From JAXMHN01 sp964578605 (GTDB taxonomy: Bacteria; Verrucomicrobiota; Verrucomicrobiia; Limisphaerales; SIBE01): a stretch of DNA of 64,000 bases. Position numbers and translations under genes: made by a program. The notes below the pieces were generated by a model. The model was not told the origin of the DNA. It was given only the letters and a program-made list of their open reading frames with translations, and did not search any database. Location of the stretch: positions 40,159-104,158 of the forward strand of contig CAZODO010000004.1 of assembly GCA_964578605.1 (NCBI GenBank), read 5' to 3'. Of the stretch, positions 1 through 8,697 are shown in pieces; the first letter of the stretch is position 1; each line of letters opens with the position of its first letter.

Positions 1-31
1 TGCTGGACGACAGAGTCAAGCCCTTCCAGCG

Positions 32-56
32 CGTCCATAGACCGTTTCTATGGACG
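32..56. repeat. Perfect 10-bp inverted repeat
   Basis: The arms CGTCCATAGA and TCTATGGACG flank a 5-nt loop (CCGTT). No T-run follows, so this is not a typical intrinsic terminator. It lies 43 bp before the radical SAM start codon and could be an operator, an attenuator stem or a small repeat. The reading frame of the radical SAM gene is open from here to the window edge, so the stem may even lie inside an upstream coding region. Confidence 0.5.
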
Positions 57-98
57 TATTCCCATGATTTCTTCGAGCCGCGGGCCGAGCTTGACCCC

Positions 99-1529
99 AT
101 GAAAATCCTGCTGGTCCTCCCTGCCGCCGATCACGTGCGCGTGACGCGCAACCATCCGGATGTTCCCAAACGCGCCATGCTCCGCTTTAGCGTCCTGCCG
201 CTGACCACGGTGGCGGCCTTGACTCCTCCAGAACACGCGGTGCGTGTCATCGACGAGAACGTTGCACCGCTCGATCTCGACGCCGAGTGCGATCTCGTGG
301 GCATCTCGTTCATGACCGCCCTGGCCCCGCGCGCCTACGAAATAGCCCGTGCGTTTCGCAAGCGGGGCAAACTCGTGGTCGGCGGAGGGTACCATCCCAC
401 GCTCTGTCCAGAGGACGCCAAGCCTCACTTCGACGCCCTGGTTGTCGGCGACGCCGAAGGCAGCTGGGAACGCGTTCTTGCCGATGCCCAACAGGGCACG
501 TTGCGTGGCGTTTACCGCCAAGCGCCTCCTTGCGCCGCAGCGGTTCCCGGCTCCGGAGAGGAACTGCGAGTCCGGCCGCCCCGCCGCGACCTGCTCGCCC
601 GCACCGCCCAACACTACGCCACCATCAACGCCGTCCAGGCCGGCCGCGGCTGCCGCCATGCCTGCCGATACTGCTCCGTGACCGTGTTCCATCAGCGAAC
701 ATACCGGCACCGGCCTGTGGCCGACGTGATTTCGGAGCTGCGCACGCTCCAGGGCGATTTCATCTTTGTCGACGACAACATCATCGCCAATCGCGATTTC
801 GCCATGGAACTGTTCGAAGCGATGGTTCCCTTGCGCAAACGCTGGGTCAGTCAGTGCTCGGTTTTGATCGCCGACGACCCCGAATTGCTCAGCCGCGCCC
901 GCGCCGCGGGCTGCCGCGGCCTCTTTATCGGCATCGAAACCGCCAGCCAGGCCAACCTCGCCGCGCTCGGAAAGCAGTTCAATCATCCCCAGGATTACGC
1001 CAAACGCCTGGCCCGAATCCGTCGTGCAGGCATCGGTGTGATCGCCGGAATGATCGTGGGCCTGGACGCCGATGACCGGGCCGTCTTCGAGCAGATCCTC
1101 AGGTTCCTCGACCAGAACCAGGTCGATGCCTTGCAGTTGAACATCCTGACTCCTCTCCCAGGAACGCCTCTTCACGGCGAATACAATGCCGCCGGACGCG
1201 TCACCGACGCCGACTGGAGCCATTACGACTACCGGCATGTTGTGTTTCAACCTGCCCGGATGACGGCAGCCGAGCTGCAGGGCGGCGCGGATTGGCTGCT
1301 GGCGCAATTCTATCGGCTCGACCGGATCCTGTGGCGGTTTAGTCGCGCCGTGTTCTCCGTCGGGCTTATGCCGGCTGTGCTCGGCCTTAAACTGGGCCTC
1401 ACCTATCGCTATGACGTGCGGCGCGGACGGATCACAGGGTGGAACCCGGCCCGGAGCCACCATCCTGAAAACGTCGTCGCCGCGAGCCGCAAGCCGATCT
1501 CAGGCAGAGTCGCGCTGTTCCCGGCCTAA
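99..1529 (+). CDS. B12-binding-domain radical SAM protein
   Basis: A 476-residue protein. The N-terminal ~140 residues form a Rossmann-like cobalamin-binding-type domain: it starts MKILLV, and a GGGYHPTLCPED segment is typical of the family. The canonical DxHxxG corrinoid motif is not obvious. The radical SAM core follows, with the 4Fe-4S ligands C185-x3-C189-x2-C192. A later FIGIE segment and a long C-terminal helical tail match the family that modifies lipids or small molecules. The product cannot be named from sequence. The ATG at 99 gives the standard family N-terminus, but the same frame is open upstream to position 3 with coding-like codon use, so a longer protein or fusion cannot be excluded. 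It reads alone, away from the next gene. Confidence 0.85.
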   Translation: MKILLVLPAADHVRVTRNHPDVPKRAMLRFSVLPLTTVAALTPPEHAVRVIDENVAPLDLDAECDLVGISFMTALAPRAYEIARAFRKRGKLVVGGGYHPTLCPEDAKPHFDALVVGDAEGSWERVLADAQQGTLRGVYRQAPPCAAAVPGSGEELRVRPPRRDLLARTAQHYATINAVQAGRGCRHACRYCSVTVFHQRTYRHRPVADVISELRTLQGDFIFVDDNIIANRDFAMELFEAMVPLRKRWVSQCSVLIADDPELLSRARAAGCRGLFIGIETASQANLAALGKQFNHPQDYAKRLARIRRAGIGVIAGMIVGLDADDRAVFEQILRFLDQNQVDALQLNILTPLPGTPLHGEYNAAGRVTDADWSHYDYRHVVFQPARMTAAELQGGADWLLAQFYRLDRILWRFSRAVFSVGLMPAVLGLKLGLTYRYDVRRGRITGWNPARSHHPENVVAASRKPISGRVALFPA

Positions 1530-1549
1530 ACACGGTCGTCACCCGGGGG

Positions 1550-1717
1550 TCAGCCTTGCAATAGCATTCGAGGATGCCGCGGCCTTCGGTCCAGTTCGCC
1601 GTTGAGCACGCGCCAGGGCTGTTGCTGGCTCACGACCTCCTGCCACTTGGCGATTTGGTGGCTGACTGCCGGCCTGGTTCCCATGCCCAACACAGCCGCG
1701 GCATCTCGCTGGCTGCC
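1550..1717 (-). pseudogene. Possible gene remnant (C-terminal fragment)
   Basis: A 55-codon open stretch on the minus strand starts directly after an in-frame TAA at 1718-1720 and has no start codon at its head. It ends at a TGA (1550-1552). The peptide has a helix-turn-helix look (AAAVLGMGTRPAVSHQIAKW), which suggests the C-terminus of a small DNA-binding or transposase-type protein. Neighbouring frames carry no continuation I could support. I do not recognise the family; coding remnant is inference. Confidence 0.25.
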
Positions 1718-1834
1718 TTATCGGAAGGGCGCAAAATCGACCTTGCAAATTTAGCCATTCTAATTTTCCGAAGCTGCTTCGGAGTGGAGGCGTGACATTT
1801 TAAGCTGCAAGATGTTTACCATGAGCATTTTGCG

Positions 1835-1860
1835 AAAGTGTACACATCTGTAAACACTTT
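1835..1860. promoter_or_regulatory. Operator-like imperfect dyad
   Basis: AAAGTG-TACA and TGTA-AACACTTT face each other across four bases, with two extra bases in the right arm. It sits in AT-rich DNA 143 bp upstream of the Gfo/Idh start codon. Size and symmetry suit a repressor such as a LacI or GntR type, but no regulator gene is adjacent. Function is inferred from position only. Confidence 0.35.
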
Positions 1861-2002
1861 TCAGGTGTTGCGGCGGGTGTGGACAAGTTAAGAGCTTTAA
1901 ATGCTCCAGGCTTGGCAGGCCTGCGCGGATGGCGGGGGCCGGGGCGGCCGTTGTGTGCTTTTGCCATTTGCTCAGACGCGGTTTCCTGATAGGACATGCG
2001 GC

Positions 2003-3334
2003 ATGCAAAATTGTCATTCCCTTAGCCGGCGCTCGTTTCTCAAGCATCTGAGCGTAACGGCCATGGCCGCACCGTTCGTGGCGCGCGGGCTCATGGCGGC
2101 GTCTCCGAACGGTAAACTAAACCATGCCAGTTTTGGCGCCAACGGCATGGCCTGGGCGGATATCACCGAACTCAGCAAGCACCCGAGCTTCCGCCTTGCG
2201 GCAGTTGCCGAGGTGGACTTGAAGCGGGCGACGCAACTCAAAGAACGTTTTCCAGAGGTCAGAATTTATCAGGATTGGCGGGACATGATGGAGAAGGAAA
2301 AGGGGCTTGATTCGGTGAACGTCTCGACCCCGGACCATATGCACGCGCCGATGGCCATGTCGGCCATGCAACTGGGATACCACGTCTACGGCCAGAAACC
2401 GCTCGCGCACGACATTTACGAGTGCCGCCGACTGACGACGGTGGCCCGGGAGAGGAACCTCGTGACGCAGATGGGCATCCAGATCCATAGCAGCTGGGTG
2501 TACCGGCTGGGCGTGCGATTGATCCAGGACCTGGCGATCGGCAAGGTCAGGGAAGTCCATACCTGGAGCAACAAGAAGTGGGGCGATCCCGGTCCGATGC
2601 CTTCGCGGACCGACTCGGTGCCGGAGGGGTTCAACTGGGATATGTGGCTGGGGGTTTGCGAGAAGCGGCCGTTCATTGGCGAGGGTTGGTATCATCCCGG
2701 GAACTGGAGGAAGCGGCTCGATTTCGGGACGGGCACATTTGGCGATATGGGCTGCCACATTTACGATCCGGTCTTCAAAGCCCTGGATCTCACCGCGCCG
2801 CTCTCCGTGCGATCGGAAGGCCCGGCTCCGAACAGCCATAGTTGGGCCATTGACGCCGTGATCCAATACGTGTTCCCGGGCACCAAGTATTCCGAGGGGG
2901 AAACGGTTAAGGTCACCTGGTATGACGGCGATGCCAAACCGCCGCAGGATGTGTTGGCGCTGCTGGGCGAAACGCGCGTCCCGGACCAGGGATCCATCTT
3001 CATCGGGACCAAAGGCGTTCTCGTTCTGCCGCATGTGGACAAGCCGGTGTTGCTTCCGGCCGATCAGTTCAAGGATTATCCCATGCCTCAGGTCAGCGGG
3101 GATGATCACTGGGGCCAGTTTGTGGACGCGTGCCTTGGAAAGGCAAAGACCGCAGCCAGCTTCGGGTATTCGGGTCCTCTGACCGAGGCGGTGCTGCTGG
3201 GGAGCGTGGCGACGCGTTTCCCGCAGACGACGCTGGAATGGAAAGCGGATGCCCTGCTGTTCAGCAACCTGGACGAAGCGAACCAGTACGTGCGCCGCAA
3301 ATATCGGCAAGGTTGGGACGTTAAGGGGCTGTAG
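2003..3334 (+). CDS. Exported Gfo/Idh/MocA-family oxidoreductase
   Basis: A 443-residue NAD(P)-dependent sugar or polyol dehydrogenase of the Gfo/Idh/MocA family, probably acting outside the cytoplasm. The start at 2003 is chosen because it opens a Tat signal (SRRSFLKHLSV, then a short hydrophobic stretch) and has AGGA eight bases upstream; the frame is open further upstream but without homology. After the signal comes the Rossmann fold (FGANGMAW in place of the usual GxGxxG) and STPDHMHAPMA. The family EKP motif appears as QKP, keeping the lysine. A GDMGCHIYDP segment carries the likely catalytic histidine. Substrate unknown. Its 3' end overlaps the convergent lyase gene by 14 bp. Confidence 0.88.
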   Translation: MQNCHSLSRRSFLKHLSVTAMAAPFVARGLMAASPNGKLNHASFGANGMAWADITELSKHPSFRLAAVAEVDLKRATQLKERFPEVRIYQDWRDMMEKEKGLDSVNVSTPDHMHAPMAMSAMQLGYHVYGQKPLAHDIYECRRLTTVARERNLVTQMGIQIHSSWVYRLGVRLIQDLAIGKVREVHTWSNKKWGDPGPMPSRTDSVPEGFNWDMWLGVCEKRPFIGEGWYHPGNWRKRLDFGTGTFGDMGCHIYDPVFKALDLTAPLSVRSEGPAPNSHSWAIDAVIQYVFPGTKYSEGETVKVTWYDGDAKPPQDVLALLGETRVPDQGSIFIGTKGVLVLPHVDKPVLLPADQFKDYPMPQVSGDDHWGQFVDACLGKAKTAASFGYSGPLTEAVLLGSVATRFPQTTLEWKADALLFSNLDEANQYVRRKYRQGWDVKGL

Positions 3335-4247
3335 CGATCCAGTCGAAGAAGCCCAACGTTTCCAATTCCTGGCGGAGGATGTTCACCTCCCGATCTGCGA
3401 GCGAAGCGTTGGGCAAGCGCGCTGGGCCGACGTCGATCCCCAACATGCTCATGACGGCTTTCGCGGCGCCCATATAACCGTGCCGCGAAAGCAGAGCGAT
3501 TAGTTTGACGCTGCGGGACTGCGCAACGCGGGCAGAGGCAAAATCGCCGCGGGCAAACGCCTCGCTCAGGCCGCGGTAGAGCGGCGCGGCGAAGTTATAG
3601 CTGCTGCCCACCGCGCCCCGGACGCCCGTGGCGAGCGCGCCCAGCAACCATTCATCGACGCCCCAGGAGATTTCCCAGCGTCCATTGCCGGATTCGAGGC
3701 ATTGGAGAAGTGTCACCAGGTCCGGGCGGCTGAGTTTGAGGCCGGCGAAGGTTGGGACGTGCGCCGGGGCTTTTTCCAGAAACTCCGGCATGGAAAACGA
3801 GATCCCGGTCATTCCTGGAATATCGTAGTAGTAAAAGGGGGTGTTTGGCGCCGCGGCCGCTATCCGCGCGGAACAGGCCACCAGGAGCTCGAGGGCCGGG
3901 GGCCTGAAGTAGCTAGGCGCGACGGCGGCGATGGCGTCTGCTCCGAGGCGCTCGGCATCGGCTGCAAGGGCACAGGCGTCCGCGAGGCAGTTTGCGCCCG
4001 TATGAACCACGACCTTCAAAGCGGTTCCGCGCGTGCTTTGGCACCATTCGGCGGCGAGTTGGCGGCGTTCTTCAACGGTCAAGGAACTGCTCTCGCCCGT
4101 TGTCCCTCCGACGAAGGCCCCCCGCACCCCGGTTCGAAGGAGGTGGGCCGCCTGCTTTTCGACAATCCCAAGGTTCAGCGAGCCGTCGGGTTTGAACGGA
4201 GTGAACACCGCGGCCACAAGGCCTTCGAGTAGAGGCGGACGATTCAT
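3321..4247 (-). CDS. nanA: N-acetylneuraminate lyase / DapA-family aldolase
   Basis: 308 residues, a TIM-barrel class I aldolase of the DHDPS/NAL family. It would cleave N-acetylneuraminate to N-acetylmannosamine and pyruvate, in the cytoplasm. Seen: the GGTTGES phosphate/carboxylate loop, the YYYDIP segment with the catalytic tyrosine, and the Schiff-base lysine in AGLKLSR at about residue 170. The YYDIP wording favours sialic acid lyase over dihydrodipicolinate synthase, but other 2-keto acid aldolases (e.g. keto-deoxy sugar acids) share it. It lies 24 bp downstream of an MFS transporter on the same strand, which suggests a two-gene import-and-cleavage operon. A sialidase-type gene is present elsewhere in the window (34.9 kb). 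Confidence 0.75.
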   Translation of the reverse strand: MNRPPLLEGLVAAVFTPFKPDGSLNLGIVEKQAAHLLRTGVRGAFVGGTTGESSSLTVEERRQLAAEWCQSTRGTALKVVVHTGANCLADACALAADAERLGADAIAAVAPSYFRPPALELLVACSARIAAAAPNTPFYYYDIPGMTGISFSMPEFLEKAPAHVPTFAGLKLSRPDLVTLLQCLESGNGRWEISWGVDEWLLGALATGVRGAVGSSYNFAAPLYRGLSEAFARGDFASARVAQSRSVKLIALLSRHGYMGAAKAVMSMLGIDVGPARLPNASLADREVNILRQELETLGFFDWIATAP

Positions 4248-4271
4248 GGCGATGAAGTGATAGGCGGATGA

Positions 4272-5540
4272 TTATGGCGAGCCCGAAGCCGGTTGAGGGT
4301 CGAGTTGGCGCGGGCGGATAAGGAGGACCAGGAAAATCGAAATGATGGCGGCGCTGGCAAAGATCCCGAAGATGCCAAAGAGGGGAACCTGCCGGTCGCG
4401 AAGGATGCCGAATCCCCAATCGGCGAATCCGCCACAGCTAATGCTGACCAGGTTCATGATCCCGTAGCCGGTGGCGCGCAGTTCGGGTCGGGCAATCTGG
4501 CAGAGGATGGGCATGTTGTTGGAGTCAAAGAAACCCCAGCCGAGCCCAAAGAGAATGAGAAAAGCCACAGCGACCCAGAGCAGACCGGTTTGGGGAGCGT
4601 ATCCGACACCGAACATGGCGGGAACGATAAACGACATCCCGATGGCGCTGACATAAATACGCCCGCGCTCGTTACGGCGCATCCAGCGATCCGCGAGCCA
4701 GCCGCCAACGATGGCGCCGAAAATGGCCGCCACTTGCCAATAGAGCGTCGCGGAAACGCCGGCTTTTCCCTGGCCGATGTTGAATTCAGCCTTCAGAATT
4801 GCCGGCATCCAATCGCGGACGACCCACCCGGCCAGGGCTGGCAGGGTGAAGTAGAGGACCAGGAGAATGAATGAACGGTTCCCAAGCAGTTCGCGAAGAG
4901 CGCTGCCTGGAGAAGCAAGTTCCTTCCGGAAAGCGGCGCCGTCCGGTCGCACCGGTTCCCGGAGGAGGAAAAAGAGCGGGACGGCGTACATGAGGCCCAC
5001 GATCCCGCAAAGATCGAAGGCCCAACGCCAACCGAGGGAGGGATGATCCGCTGCGTATCCGCTAAACCCTCCAAGGATGACGCCGAGATAGATGCCCATC
5101 TGGTGCAACCCGACTGCCCGGGAGCGTGTGGGGCCAAGGTGGAAATCGGCGATGAGCGCCAGGGCCGCCGGGATATAGAAGGCTTCGCTGACTCCCATGA
5201 TGGCCCGGGTTGCAAGGAGCTGTTCGTAGGTGGTGACGTGGCCCGTGGCCCACGTCACGGCAGACCAGACGAACAGGCTAGCAGTGATGACGTAGCGCCG
5301 GCTGTACCGGTCCGCCAAATACCCGCCAATCGGGCTCAGGAACGCGTAAACCCACTTAAACAGCGCAAGAATCTTCCCCCAGTTCGCCTCCATCGCGATA
5401 TCGGGAATATCGCGCATAACGGAGAACTTCATGGCCGCCAGCATCTGCCGATCGAGGTAATTGAGCAGAGCGACCGGCACAAGGAGCGCCACAATCAACC
5501 ACGCCGTCCGGGACACCGGCGAGTGGGATGTCGCGTCCAT
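4272..5540 (-). CDS. MFS transporter, probable organic/sugar acid importer
   Basis: 422 residues with about 12 hydrophobic helices. N-terminal LNYLDRQMLA and the loop 2-3 motif GGYLADRYSRRYV are typical of the anion:cation symporter and spinster-like MFS branches, which carry hexuronates, sialic acid and related acids. It is the first gene of a likely operon with the neuraminate-lyase-like gene 24 bp downstream, so sialic acid or a similar keto sugar acid is the inferred cargo. The ATG at 5540 gives a short charged N-terminus before helix 1. Substrate not provable from sequence. Confidence 0.85.
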   Translation of the reverse strand: MDATSHSPVSRTAWLIVALLVPVALLNYLDRQMLAAMKFSVMRDIPDIAMEANWGKILALFKWVYAFLSPIGGYLADRYSRRYVITASLFVWSAVTWATGHVTTYEQLLATRAIMGVSEAFYIPAALALIADFHLGPTRSRAVGLHQMGIYLGVILGGFSGYAADHPSLGWRWAFDLCGIVGLMYAVPLFFLLREPVRPDGAAFRKELASPGSALRELLGNRSFILLVLYFTLPALAGWVVRDWMPAILKAEFNIGQGKAGVSATLYWQVAAIFGAIVGGWLADRWMRRNERGRIYVSAIGMSFIVPAMFGVGYAPQTGLLWVAVAFLILFGLGWGFFDSNNMPILCQIARPELRATGYGIMNLVSISCGGFADWGFGILRDRQVPLFGIFGIFASAAIISIFLVLLIRPRQLDPQPASGSP

Positions 5541-5634
5541 GAATTAAAAGAGCCGCGGTCAGGCGGAATGGAAAGGCGAACAGGCGGGCCATTCCTTCCC
5601 GACCTGTTCGCGAAGAGGGGTGGTGGTTAAGCTG

Positions 5635-6348
5635 TTATTTTCGTTTCGCCGGTTGGACGGGGTTCTTGTCCTGATCTGGAACGTTCAGCTTGATGTCGCT
5701 GCGGGGGCTAGTTGCCTTGTTATCGAAAAACCCTGCCGGCGCGGCGAGGTTCAATTGGCTCAAAACCTCTTGGGTGAGATCATTCTGACCGGCGCTGTAA
5801 AGGATGAAAGGAGCCGCGTTGATGCTCTCGGCCGACGCATCCAGGACCAGGGTGAACCCGCCCCGGCGCGCCTTGTCGTTAATCTGTTCGCGGATTTCGC
5901 GGACGATCTGGTCGCGCATGCGGGCTTTCTGTTCATCGAAGGCCTGCTGTTTCTGCCGTTTGAACTGGGTCAAGGTTTTCTCGATCTCGTTCAGCTCGAG
6001 CACTTTCGTCTCGGCGGATTTCTTGCGGCGGTCGCGTTCTTCGCTAGAGACGGCCTGGTCATTGGCGCTTTCGACCAGCTTTTTGTACTCGTCGCTGGCC
6101 TTTTGATAATCGTCGAGCATGACCTTGTACTGCTTTTCGGCCTCGGCCCCTCGGTCGCGCAACTGGGCGTCGGCCTGCTGCGTTTTGAAATAGCCTTCGA
6201 AAATCTTCTTGAGATCGGCGGTGGCAATCTTGGGCTGGGCTTGGGCCTGAGCGGTCAAAACGCCGGCGAACACCACGGAGCTCGCCAGCAGAAGGAACGT
6301 GGCGCGAACGCTCCGGGTGAAGGAAGGGAAGTATGTCATAGTGGGCAC
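5635..6348 (-). CDS. skp: OmpH/Skp-family periplasmic chaperone
   Basis: 237 residues. A signal peptide (charged start, then a hydrophobic run ending around AQAQA) is followed by a long, strongly charged helical region with heptad-like spacing (residues ~50-170), the tentacle coiled coils of the Skp/OmpH fold. Skp holds unfolded outer-membrane proteins in the periplasm. The C-terminal tail (DIKLNVPDQDKNPVQPAKRK) extends past the usual fold. The start codon abuts the bamA stop, so the two are very likely translationally coupled; pairing with bamA supports the assignment. A second ATG nine bases downstream is an alternative start. Confidence 0.88.
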   Translation of the reverse strand: MPTMTYFPSFTRSVRATFLLLASSVVFAGVLTAQAQAQPKIATADLKKIFEGYFKTQQADAQLRDRGAEAEKQYKVMLDDYQKASDEYKKLVESANDQAVSSEERDRRKKSAETKVLELNEIEKTLTQFKRQKQQAFDEQKARMRDQIVREIREQINDKARRGGFTLVLDASAESINAAPFILYSAGQNDLTQEVLSQLNLAAPAGFFDNKATSPRSDIKLNVPDQDKNPVQPAKRK

Positions 6349-8694
6349 TCAGTATTTCCGGCTGAAACCGACGCTGAACTGGAAGCGGCCAGAGCCGCTG
6401 GCGTCACGATCATGGGTGATCGGAATGCCGTAGTCCAAGCGCAGCGGCCCGAGCCGCGGGATATTAAGACGAAGTCCGACGCCCCAGTTGTCATTGTAGG
6501 TCCGTTGACCGGGCAATGTGTCAAAGCTGTAGGCATCTTGATAGACCATACCGATGTCATAGAACACCGCAAAGCGCAATCGTTCAAGCGCAGGAGCAAC
6601 CGGCAGGCTGTATTCCACCGTGCCGTACCACATGGTGTTGCCGCCAACGGGCTCGTCACCCACATGCGGTCCAACCCCGTGGTACTTGTAGCCGCGCAAC
6701 GAACTGATGCCCCCCAGGAAGAACCGGTCGAAGAGCGGCACGCGATCGGACCGGCCCCATTCTTCCACCGTGCCGATCTGGCCGCCCACTTCGAGCACAT
6801 GCTTCTCCCAGAAACCCGGGAAGTACCAGAACGACCGGAGCTCGAGCTTGTAGAAGTCCGCTTCGCCGCCAAAGGGACCAGCCAATTCACTCAAGAGCTC
6901 GGTGCGCTGCCCGCGGTTGGGAAGTTCGACGCTGTTGCTGGTATCCCAGGCCAGGGAAGTCCCGAACTTTGAGATCCACTGGCTGCTGGGCTCTTCCTTG
7001 ATGACCAGCGGCGCATCGTCATCCACATCATCAATCCCGATCTCTTCCATCGTGTAACTGATGCCGCCAATGAGAAACTCGCTCCCCAAGGCCTTCGTCA
7101 AGCTGAGGCGTCCGCCAATCTGCGACAGGTCATAAAGGTCGCTGTAATAACTGAACTCGCGCCAGTAAAGGTCTGTCCCGAACGAAAGCCGGCGGTTCAA
7201 GAACCACGGTTCCGTGAACGAGATCTGGAAATCCCGGCGCCGGGTCCCGATCTGGGCCGTGATCCGGAATTTCTGGCCGCCGCCGCGGAAGAAGGGCGGG
7301 TTGAAAAGGTCGAAATTGCCTTCGCGATAGCCGATCAACCCCACGAGGTTATCCACCGAACTGAACCCAGCCCCGAATTCGAAATTGCCCGTTGGCCCCT
7401 CTTCCACGTCGATGATCAGGTTCTTGGCGTTGGGCACGCCGGTGGGCTCGATCTCGGTCTCCACCTTGTCGAAGTAACGCATTTGTTCGAGGCGGCTCTT
7501 GCTTCGCCGCACCCGGACCATGTCGAAGACCTCGCCCGGGGCGACGGCCAATTCGCGCCGGATGACCTTGTCCTTGGTTTTGGTATTCCCCTTGATCTCG
7601 ATCTTCTCGATTCGGGAGATGCCCTGGTCCTCGCCTTCAATTTCGTAGACCATATCGACAGTGCCGCGCTCGGTATTCGGGATGGTCACCGCCTTGACCC
7701 CGGCGTCGATGTAGCCGCGGCTGCCGTAGAAATCGCGGATGTTCTGGATATCGGCATCCAGGCTCTTGGGGCTGAAGGTCGAGCCGATGCCCATCTCGAC
7801 GCCTTTGCTGCTCTTGTCCCCCTTCATGATCTGCTCCGTCGGGAATTCCTCGTTCCCCTTGAACTGGACGGAACCGACCTTGTACTGCTGGCCCTCGGAG
7901 ATCAGGAACCGAATGATCATGTGCTCCGGATCCGGATACTCGAATTGGACATCTTTGATCTCGAAATCGATATAGCCTTCGTTCCGGTAGAACTCGGCCA
8001 ACTTCTCCTTGTCCTCCTCGAACTGGTCCTCTTTGAGCACGCCCGAGCCGGTCAGCCACGAGAACATCCAGCGCCGCCGAGTTTTGATCACCTTGCGCAG
8101 CTTCTTCTGCGTGAACGCGTCCGCGCCGGCGAAATCGACGCGTTCGATTTTGATCTTGGGGGTTTCGTGGATCTCGAAGACGACCTTGCCGCGGCCGGCT
8201 TGTTCATCGATCTGGGTGCGGGCTTTGGCGGTGGTTTTCTGGTGCCCGGCCTTTTCGTACAACTTCTGAATTTCCTGGCTGTCCGTGAACAGCTTCCGGT
8301 CGTCCAGGGGCTCGCCAATTTTGGAGGTAACCTTCTTAAGGAGTTTTTTGTTCTTGTACTTCTTGTTGCCTTCGAACGAGATGTCCGTGAGCACGGGCTT
8401 GCCCTGCACCTCGTAAGCCAGCTTGATGCCGTCGGCCGTTCGTTCCTCCAGCACCCGGATATTGCGGAAGAGACCGGTGGCGTAAAGGGTGCGGACGTCG
8501 TCATCGACGCCGGTTCGGGTGTAGGTATCGCCGACCTTGACGCGGATATTGGCGCGGATCAGCTCGTCACTGGCGGCGGCGGGGCCAACATGGCGGACTT
8601 CGATGCTCTCGACTCTCTGCTGGGCAAAGAGCGCCGGTGTGAACAAGAAAACAAGCAGCCAAAGAGGCCAGTTTCGGGCAAACAGCAGTTTCAT
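6349..8694 (-). CDS. bamA: Outer membrane protein assembly factor BamA
   Basis: 781 residues, normal for the family. A signal peptide (hydrophobic WPLWLLVFLFTPALFA) is followed by five POTRA-type repeats to about residue 430 and then the Omp85 β-barrel. The hallmark barrel segment VRGYRF appears here as SLRGYKYHG. The protein ends in an aromatic residue (FSRKY), as outer-membrane barrels do. BamA inserts β-barrel proteins into the outer membrane. It is preceded by dnaB (3 bp gap) and followed immediately by the Skp-like chaperone. Joining with a replicative helicase gene looks like operon packing rather than shared function. Confidence 0.95.
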   Translation of the reverse strand: MKLLFARNWPLWLLVFLFTPALFAQQRVESIEVRHVGPAAASDELIRANIRVKVGDTYTRTGVDDDVRTLYATGLFRNIRVLEERTADGIKLAYEVQGKPVLTDISFEGNKKYKNKKLLKKVTSKIGEPLDDRKLFTDSQEIQKLYEKAGHQKTTAKARTQIDEQAGRGKVVFEIHETPKIKIERVDFAGADAFTQKKLRKVIKTRRRWMFSWLTGSGVLKEDQFEEDKEKLAEFYRNEGYIDFEIKDVQFEYPDPEHMIIRFLISEGQQYKVGSVQFKGNEEFPTEQIMKGDKSSKGVEMGIGSTFSPKSLDADIQNIRDFYGSRGYIDAGVKAVTIPNTERGTVDMVYEIEGEDQGISRIEKIEIKGNTKTKDKVIRRELAVAPGEVFDMVRVRRSKSRLEQMRYFDKVETEIEPTGVPNAKNLIIDVEEGPTGNFEFGAGFSSVDNLVGLIGYREGNFDLFNPPFFRGGGQKFRITAQIGTRRRDFQISFTEPWFLNRRLSFGTDLYWREFSYYSDLYDLSQIGGRLSLTKALGSEFLIGGISYTMEEIGIDDVDDDAPLVIKEEPSSQWISKFGTSLAWDTSNSVELPNRGQRTELLSELAGPFGGEADFYKLELRSFWYFPGFWEKHVLEVGGQIGTVEEWGRSDRVPLFDRFFLGGISSLRGYKYHGVGPHVGDEPVGGNTMWYGTVEYSLPVAPALERLRFAVFYDIGMVYQDAYSFDTLPGQRTYNDNWGVGLRLNIPRLGPLRLDYGIPITHDRDASGSGRFQFSVGFSRKY

Positions 8695-8697
8695 GGG

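Larger units (their letters stand above)
1530..2002. other. Intergenic region with two dyads
   Basis: 473 bp between the radical SAM gene and the Gfo/Idh gene. It holds the possible remnant at 1550-1717, a short perfect hairpin at 1768-1782 (CCGAAG-CTG-CTTCGG) and the dyad at 1835-1860. From about 1740 to 1900 the DNA is clearly more AT-rich than its surroundings, as expected for a promoter of the downstream gene. No complete gene is supported. Confidence 0.5.
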
